Shown one piece after another: positions 30,816-35,475 of a stretch of DNA of 35,475 nucleotides; position 1 is the stretch's first letter; every line of letters begins with the position of its first letter. Below the pieces are notes generated by a model, which saw nothing but the letters and a program-made list of their open reading frames with translations, did no database searches and was not told where the DNA came from. The stretch is from Clostridiales bacterium (GTDB lineage: Bacteria; Bacillota; Clostridia; Christensenellales; Borkfalkiaceae), in the NCBI GenBank assembly GCA_015055865.1, contig SVHK01000001.1, positions 70,628 to 106,102 of the forward strand, in the 5' to 3' direction. The position numbers were made by a program, and so were the translations under genes.

Positions 30816-31871
30816 TTAATCTTCAAACATAGACATTTGTTTTCTTGCTTTCGCGCCCGGTTGATAGCCCATATGCTCGTACCCGTCCTTTAAACAAATT
30901 CTACCGCGTGGCGTTCGTGCGATAAAGCCGAGTTGTAAAAGATACGGCTCGTAAACGTCTTCGATGGTGTTCGCGTCTTCGTTGACCGTCGCCGCGAGCG
31001 TTTCCAAACCCGCAGGTCCACCGCCGAATTTTTCAATCAACGCGCGGAGTAAGTTTCTGTCCGTTTCGTCCAAACCAAGCTCGTCAATCTCCAACCTACT
31101 TAACGCGAATCTTGCGTCGTCGCGCGTAACGGTATCGTTGCCTTTTACGAGCGAGAAATCGCGTACGCGTTTTAAGAGCCGATTGGCGATACGGGGCGTA
31201 CCGCGACTGCGCCGAGCAATCTCTCTCGCGCCGTCGTCGTCTATTTCAATCCCAAGCGCGCGCGCCGAACGGCTTACAATTTGTTGCAATTCGTCGGGCG
31301 TGTACATTTCCAAGCGGTTGATAATCCCAAATCTATCGCGCAACGGCGACGCCAACATACCCGCCTTGGTCGTCGCGCCGATGAGCGTAAATTTTTTTAA
31401 AGAAAACCGAATATTTCGCGCGGACGGACCTTTGCCGACGATAATATCGAGCGCATAGTCCTCCATTGCCGAATACAAAATTTCTTCCACCGACCGATTC
31501 AAACGATGAATTTCGTCAATGAATAAAACGTCGCCTTCGTTCAAATTGGTCAAAATCGCCGCCAAATCCCCCGAACGCTCAATAGCAGGACCGCTCGTAA
31601 GTTTAATGGACACGCCTAACTCGTTCGCGATAATGTGCGCGAGCGTGGTTTTACCAAGCCCCGGCGGACCGTACAATAAAACGTGGTCGAGCGCGTCCCC
31701 ACGACGTTTCGCCGCGGAGATATACACGTCCAAGTTCTCTTTTACTTTTTGTTGGCCTACGTAATCGTCCATCGTTTTAGGCCGAAGTACGTTTTCTTCC
31801 GCGTCGTATTCCGTTTTCGTACTGACGATTAAATCTTCTTTTTCAAATTCTTCGTCTTGAAAATCAAACAT
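30816..31871 (-). CDS. ruvB: Holliday junction branch-migration ATPase RuvB
   Basis: A 351-residue AAA+ protein. [12 protein letters not shown] begins the core. Walker [10 protein letters not shown] is at 68-76, Walker B is FIDEIHRL, and the sensor and arginine finger regions are IGATTKAG and [16 protein letters not shown]. The winged helix ends in [14 protein letters not shown]. It drives branch migration with RuvA. AAGGAG stands before this ATG; the open frame begins 11 codons earlier. Located between ruvA and queA. Confidence 0.97.
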   Translation of the reverse strand: MFDFQDEEFEKEDLIVSTKTEYDAEENVLRPKTMDDYVGQQKVKENLDVYISAAKRRGDALDHVLLYGPPGLGKTTLAHIIANELGVSIKLTSGPAIERSGDLAAILTNLNEGDVLFIDEIHRLNRSVEEILYSAMEDYALDIIVGKGPSARNIRFSLKKFTLIGATTKAGMLASPLRDRFGIINRLEMYTPDELQQIVSRSARALGIEIDDDGAREIARRSRGTPRIANRLLKRVRDFSLVKGNDTVTRDDARFALSRLEIDELGLDETDRNLLRALIEKFGGGPAGLETLAATVNEDANTIEDVYEPYLLQLGFIARTPRGRICLKDGYEHMGYQPGAKARKQMSMFED

Positions 31872-31923
31872 ATTTTTTCTCCTTAACACCCCTTGCGAAC
31901 GCACGGGTTAAACAAAGAAATGG

Positions 31924-32538
31924 TTACAAAGCGCCTTGTAACGCGCGCATAATAATATCTTCCACGCCTGTCGCGCCCGTTTCTCGCGCCTTTTTCACGG
32001 CGTTCACGCTCTCCGTCTTGGTAAAGCCCAAGCCCATCAACGCCGATACCGCGTCTTCTTCGATTGCACTCAACTTTGCCGTAGGCTCACCTTGCGTTTG
32101 TTTCGTCAAGTCGTCGCCACTCGCGTTGATGACTTCCGCCGCCGAAATTTTGCCGTGGAGCTCCAAAATAATCTTCTCCGCCGTCTTTTTGCCTAAGCCC
32201 TTAACGGCAGAAAGGCGTTTGACGTCCGCCGTTTGAACGGCGAGCGTAAATTCGTCCGCGGAAAGCCCCGTCAAAATCGCAATCCCGAGTTTCGGGCCTA
32301 CCCCCTGTACGGACAAAACTTTCAAAAACAATTCTTTTTCTTTTAAGGACGCGAAACCGAATAAGGTAATTCCGTCTTCTTTTACTTGTAAATAGGTATA
32401 TACTTCCGCCGTATCCGAGTTGCCGATTTTTCTAAACGCTCCGCCCGAACAATAAATTTCGTAGCCCACGCCGTTGACGTCAAGCACGAGCGTTTCTTCG
32501 GTCAATCCCATTACTTTTCCACGCAAATACGCTATCAT
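31924..32538 (-). CDS. ruvA: Holliday junction DNA-binding protein RuvA
   Basis: A 204-residue protein beginning MIAYLRGKVMGLTEETLVLD, the RuvA OB-fold. Helix-hairpin-helix motifs follow (VQGVGPKLGIAILTGLSADE and AVKGLGKKTAEKIILEL). The C-terminal domain that contacts RuvB reads EDAVSALMGLGFTKTESVNAVKKA. A flexible acidic linker lies at about 135-155. RBS AAAAGGAG. Starts 12 bp after ruvC. Confidence 0.97.
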   Translation of the reverse strand: MIAYLRGKVMGLTEETLVLDVNGVGYEIYCSGGAFRKIGNSDTAEVYTYLQVKEDGITLFGFASLKEKELFLKVLSVQGVGPKLGIAILTGLSADEFTLAVQTADVKRLSAVKGLGKKTAEKIILELHGKISAAEVINASGDDLTKQTQGEPTAKLSAIEEDAVSALMGLGFTKTESVNAVKKARETGATGVEDIIMRALQGAL

Positions 32539-32550
32539 TTTTTTCTCCTT

Positions 32551-33243
32551 TTACCGCTTTATCGAACCTGCTCTGCCTACGCCCGTAATCCCTGCGAGCC
32601 CCGTCGATTTAGCAAGCTCGCTTGCGCTCGCGCCGTTCGAAAAAGCCGATTTCGCTGAATTTTTTCGGCTCTTTTTATTCTCTTCTTCCATTAATTTTTG
32701 ATATTCGCTACCCGATACCGCGTTATTGCCCTTCGTACGGGTTGAATTTCCCACCGCGAACAAGTTCGCAAACCTGGACGCAAACGCGTGGCACAACGCA
32801 ACGCCGAGCGCGTCCGCCGCGTCGTCGGGCTTAGGAACGGTCTTGAGTTTTAATAGCGAAGTTACGACCTGTTGAATTTGTTGCTTGTCCGCCCTGCCGT
32901 AACCCGTCAACGCCTGTTTGATTTGCATCGGCGTATATTCGAATAACCGTCCGCACTCTTTCACGCAACAAAGCATTGCCACTCCGCGCGCGTGCGCAAC
33001 GGCGATACCCGTCGTGATGTTTTTCGTAAAAAACAGTTCTTCCATCGCGACTTCGTCCGGTTTATATTTCTCAATGATTTCGCTGACCCCTTTTTCAAGC
33101 AACGCAAGACGGACGGGCAAAGTTTCTTCTTTCGGCGTTTTCACGACGCCGTAATCGACCGCCCTGCAATTCCCCTTTTCGTCCTTTTCGATTACGCCAA
33201 ACCCAAGCGTGGCGATACCGGGGTCTATCCCCAAAATAATCAT
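32551..33243 (-). CDS. ruvC: Holliday junction resolvase RuvC with C-terminal extension
   Basis: A 230-residue protein. The catalytic acids are in place: Asp7 in ILGIDPG, Glu68/69 in AMEELFF, and Asp141 and Asp144 in DDAADALGVALCHA. TGYGRADKQQIQ is also typical. RuvC normally ends near 165-175 residues. Here about 60 extra residues follow, rich in Ser, Lys, Asn and Ala (NSTRTKGNNAVSG, then KSRKNSAKSAFSNGASAS), probably a disordered basic tail that could bind DNA. RBS AAAGGAA. First gene of the ruv operon, with its promoter at 33374-33402. Confidence 0.94.
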   Translation of the reverse strand: MIILGIDPGIATLGFGVIEKDEKGNCRAVDYGVVKTPKEETLPVRLALLEKGVSEIIEKYKPDEVAMEELFFTKNITTGIAVAHARGVAMLCCVKECGRLFEYTPMQIKQALTGYGRADKQQIQQVVTSLLKLKTVPKPDDAADALGVALCHAFASRFANLFAVGNSTRTKGNNAVSGSEYQKLMEEENKKSRKNSAKSAFSNGASASELAKSTGLAGITGVGRAGSIKR

Positions 33244-33333
33244 AGTTATTCCTTTGCGTTTGGTCTTTTTCAGGAAAAATAAAGCCTTTTTTTATCTTTT
33301 GAAGAATTAAGCCTTAAAGTCAGGCAAAAAGAC

Positions 33334-33362
33334 TTGATAAATCGCAAAAAAGAGTGTAAAAT
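33334..33362 (+). promoter_or_regulatory. Promoter of argH
   Basis: TTGATA (33334-33339), a 17-nt spacer and TAAAAT (33357-33362). A leader of about 95 nt follows, with an imperfect hairpin AGCGAACGGA/TCCATTCGCT around 33402-33441. Confidence 0.65.
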
Positions 33363-33373
33363 AATTATATTCT

Positions 33374-33402
33374 ATTGTAACTCAAATTAAAAAAAAAGTC
33401 AA
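33374..33402 (-). promoter_or_regulatory. Promoter of ruvCAB-queA
   Basis: TTGACT (33397-33402), a 17-nt spacer and TACAAT (33374-33379) on the minus strand. It faces and interleaves with the argH promoter region. Confidence 0.7.
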
Positions 33403-33463
33403 GCGAACGGACAAGTAAAAACGAACTGCATCCATTCGCTTATGAAAACAAGGAGTCAAGTTT

Positions 33464-34843
33464 ATGAAATTATGGCAAGGCAGATTCGCAACCCCGATTG
33501 CGGCGGACGCGGACGCGTTCAACGAATCCCTTTCTTTCGACAAAAAACTCTATAAGGCGGATATTACCGCGTCGCTCGCGCACTCTGAAATGCTCGCGCG
33601 CTGTAACGTTATTTCAAACGAAGATAAGACGGCTATTCATCAAGGTTTAAAAGAAATTTTAGCGGAAATCGAAAGCGGTAAATTGATTATCCAAGGTCAA
33701 GAAGACATTCACTCGTTCGTCGAAAACGAACTCGTATCCCGTATTGGCGAAGCAGGAAAAAGATTACATACCGCGCGTAGCCGTAACGACCAAGTAGCAA
33801 CGGATTTTCGTTTGTACGTTCGCGAATCCGCGAAAGAAATCGTAAATTTATTAAAAAATCTTATCGCAACCTTGGTAGATATCGCGCAAAAGCACGTCAA
33901 CAACGTAATGCCGGGCTATACCCATTTACGCAAAGCCCAACCGATTAACTGCGCGCAATATTTTAACGCCTATTCGGAAATGTTCTTACGCGACGCACAA
34001 AGATTTCTCGACGCGCTCAAACGTATCGACGTGATGCCACTCGGTAGTGGCGCGCTCGCAGGAACGAGCTATCCCATCGATAGAGAAATCACCCGTGAGC
34101 TTTTGAACTTTAAAGCGGTATCCCAAAACTCGCTCGACGCCGTATCCGATAGAGATTTCGTCGCGGAATATTTATTCGCTTGTTCGCTCGTCGTCGCGCA
34201 CCTGTCCCGCCTTTGCGAAGATACCATTCTTTACACTTCGACGGAATTTGGGTTCTGGGAAATGCCCGACGCTTATTCTACCGGCTCGTCCATTATGCCC
34301 CAAAAGAAAAACCCCGACATTAGCGAACTCGTTCGCGGTAAGACGGGTCGAGTTTACGGCCATTTAATGGCTATTTTAACGACGATTAAGGGCGTACCCC
34401 TTGCTTATAATAAGGACTTCCAAGAAGACAAGGAAGGACTTTTCGACGCGGAAAAAACGGTTAAGGATTGTATCGCTATTTACACTTCTATGCTCCAACA
34501 AATTACGCTCAACGTAAAGCGAATGGAGAAAGCGGCGGCGGAAGACTTCACTTGCGCCACGGACGTTGCCGACTATTTGGCTAAGCACGGCGTACCTTTC
34601 CGCACGGCGCACGGCGTCGTTGGAAAAATCGTCCGCTATTGCTTAAACGAAAATAAGACGCTTGAAAGTATGACGTTAGAAGAATACCGCGAACATAGCG
34701 AAGTATTCCAAGCGGACGTATTAACGGTCGTAAAAGCGAAAAATTCCGCGAACGCAAGAGAGAGCGTCGGCGGAAGTTCTCGTCAATCGGCAAAGGCTGG
34801 AATTAAGAGCATTAAAGCGCGTTTAAAGAAACTTACCTATTAA
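33464..34843 (+). CDS. argH: Argininosuccinate lyase
   Basis: A 459-residue fumarase/aspartase superfamily enzyme. KLWQGRFATPIAADADAFNESLSFD starts it, THLRKAQPINCAQYF carries a catalytic-site segment, and the superfamily loop GSSIMPQKKNPD is at 274-285. It splits argininosuccinate into arginine and fumarate, the last step of arginine synthesis. RBS AAGGAG. The gene stands alone; argG is not beside it, which is common. A strong terminator follows. Confidence 0.97.
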   Translation: MKLWQGRFATPIAADADAFNESLSFDKKLYKADITASLAHSEMLARCNVISNEDKTAIHQGLKEILAEIESGKLIIQGQEDIHSFVENELVSRIGEAGKRLHTARSRNDQVATDFRLYVRESAKEIVNLLKNLIATLVDIAQKHVNNVMPGYTHLRKAQPINCAQYFNAYSEMFLRDAQRFLDALKRIDVMPLGSGALAGTSYPIDREITRELLNFKAVSQNSLDAVSDRDFVAEYLFACSLVVAHLSRLCEDTILYTSTEFGFWEMPDAYSTGSSIMPQKKNPDISELVRGKTGRVYGHLMAILTTIKGVPLAYNKDFQEDKEGLFDAEKTVKDCIAIYTSMLQQITLNVKRMEKAAAEDFTCATDVADYLAKHGVPFRTAHGVVGKIVRYCLNENKTLESMTLEEYREHSEVFQADVLTVVKAKNSANARESVGGSSRQSAKAGIKSIKARLKKLTY

Positions 34844-34853
34844 TTATTTTAAA

Positions 34854-34894
34854 AACCTAACGGCGTGGCAAACTGCCACGCCGTTAGGTTTTAT
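34854..34894 (+). terminator. Terminator of argH
   Basis: A perfect 16-bp stem, AACCTAACGGCGTGGC with GCCACGCCGTTAGGTT, around AAACT, followed by a short T-rich stretch. Confidence 0.9.
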
Positions 34895-35353
34895 TAAGTA
34901 TTACAAGATTTTTTTATCCCTTATTCAAGATTAACGCGCGTTATCATCAAGTTGCCAAGGAGTATTAAATTATAAAGGTCGCAGGATTTCTCCTACGACC
35001 TTTTTAGTTTTTTAACTACCCGTAAATTAGTTTCTAGGATTACGGATATTAGCCTGAAGGAGTGTGCATAGTGAAAAGTTGGTCGTGTATATTTATACCA
35101 CTTTTCAAGCGTTTTGTTTGTCTTATGCATACATATTGCATATTTTGTCGAATTGTGTATATTTATACAAAATGCGATGGCTGTAGGTTTTTGGTAATTT
35201 TTCACCCAATTTTTCGTAGCTGGTATTGACAGTCCTTTAAGTTTTGAAAGAGCGTTAATCCCTTATAAAACCTGACTTTTTCGGCATTTTTCAAGTGCTT
35301 TTTATTGCTACCCTAACGCCACCCACTATCACCGCAAGTCCTTCTACTCTTTT
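34895..35353. other. Mostly non-coding region after argH
   Basis: No convincing gene. It contains an orphan terminator-like hairpin (34974-35008) and two copies of a GTGTATATTTATAC palindrome (35088-35101 and 35155-35168). A 70-codon minus-strand frame here has no ribosome-binding site and no recognisable domain. Confidence 0.5.
34974..35008 (+). terminator. Orphan terminator-like hairpin
   Basis: AAAGGTCG-c-AGGA pairs with TCCT-a-CGACCTTT and is followed by TTTTAG and TTTTTT. argH already has a terminator 80 bp earlier, so this one may end a short transcript from 34895-34973 or a lost gene. Confidence 0.6.
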
Positions 35354-35475
35354 TTACTCATCTTCATCCAAAACGTCATTTTCTTCCGCACGGCGAATCA
35401 CCTTCTTTACGCGCTCAATATCCATTGGATATTTCAACAACTCAAGTTTTTAATAAATTCAGTTAATTGCTCGCT
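35354..35475 (-). pseudogene. Possible gene end, in two frames, running off the window
   Basis: The minus strand codes SEQLTEFIKNL in one frame from the window edge and then ELLKYPMDIERVKKVIRR followed by AEENDVLDEDE and a stop in the frame one base back. The join is at ATTAAAAACTTG. Each frame alone is interrupted by a stop at the join. The peptide is charged and helix-like. It may be a frameshifted gene remnant, a short gene starting at the ATG of MDIERV, or a sequencing error. The family is not recognised. Confidence 0.3.

Noticed and set aside
34993-35205. A 70-codon minus-strand frame after argH
   Set aside because: No Shine-Dalgarno, no domain pattern, AT-driven composition, and its end lies in a terminator hairpin.

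Overview
The window looks like a chromosomal segment of an anaerobic, uncultured Clostridia-type member of the Bacillota. The evidence is AG-rich Shine-Dalgarno sites before almost every gene, sigma-A type promoters with 17-bp spacers, a TPP riboswitch and many intrinsic terminators, conserved Firmicutes gene blocks (ylxM-ffh-rpsP-khpA-rimM; pyrH-frr-uppS-cdsA-dxr-rseP; ruvC-ruvA-ruvB-queA), and anaerobe-type genes (rubrerythrin, feoAB with a DtxR-type regulator, a thioredoxin-reductase-like flavoprotein lacking the usual NADPH site). Most genes are on the minus strand. Plus-strand genes are thiT, rubrerythrin, a radical SAM/DUF4130 pair and argH. I see no tRNA, rRNA, CRISPR array or complete transposase.

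Layout. 1-1057: 3'-truncated HtrA-like protease lipoprotein. 1186-3149: yfbR and, divergently, a riboswitch-controlled thiamine transporter gene, separated by a tandem repeat. 3419-6726: SRP/ribosome operon (ylxM, ffh, rpsP, khpA, rimM) without the usual trmD and rplS. 6912-8153: leucine-rich-repeat lipoprotein. 8359-13776: the pyrH to rseP operon linking UMP kinase, ribosome recycling, isoprenoid and phospholipid synthesis and site-2 proteolysis. 13953-17470: dinB, TrxR-like flavoprotein, YfcE-type phosphodiesterase, rdgB. 17611-18273: a small unrecognised protein behind a highly structured leader RNA. 18321-22937: clpB and cardiolipin synthase. 23252-26247: rubrerythrin, then a radical SAM protein and its DUF4130 partner. 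26285-29506: iron uptake (small Cys-rich FeoB-associated protein, feoB, feoA, DtxR-type regulator) with palindromic operators at the feoA promoter. 29769-33243: ruvCAB-queA. 33464-34843: argH. 34895-35475: mostly non-coding, with a decayed or frameshifted gene end at the edge.

The least expected structure is a family of roughly 110-180 bp elements. Six of them abut or overlap the stop codons of minus-strand genes (rimM, ffh, the LRR gene, rdgB, cls, queA), and one more group lies upstream of yfbR. Their sequences differ but share one layout: an outer inverted repeat whose sequence differs from locus to locus and can run into the coding end of the gene, an inner nested hairpin with compensatory base changes, and a conserved motif between. 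A second candidate is the 5' leader at 18028-18243, which has a 13-bp closing stem, internal hairpins, and mutually exclusive antiterminator and terminator pairings in front of an uncharacterised gene. All of this was read by eye; no database search or folding program was run.
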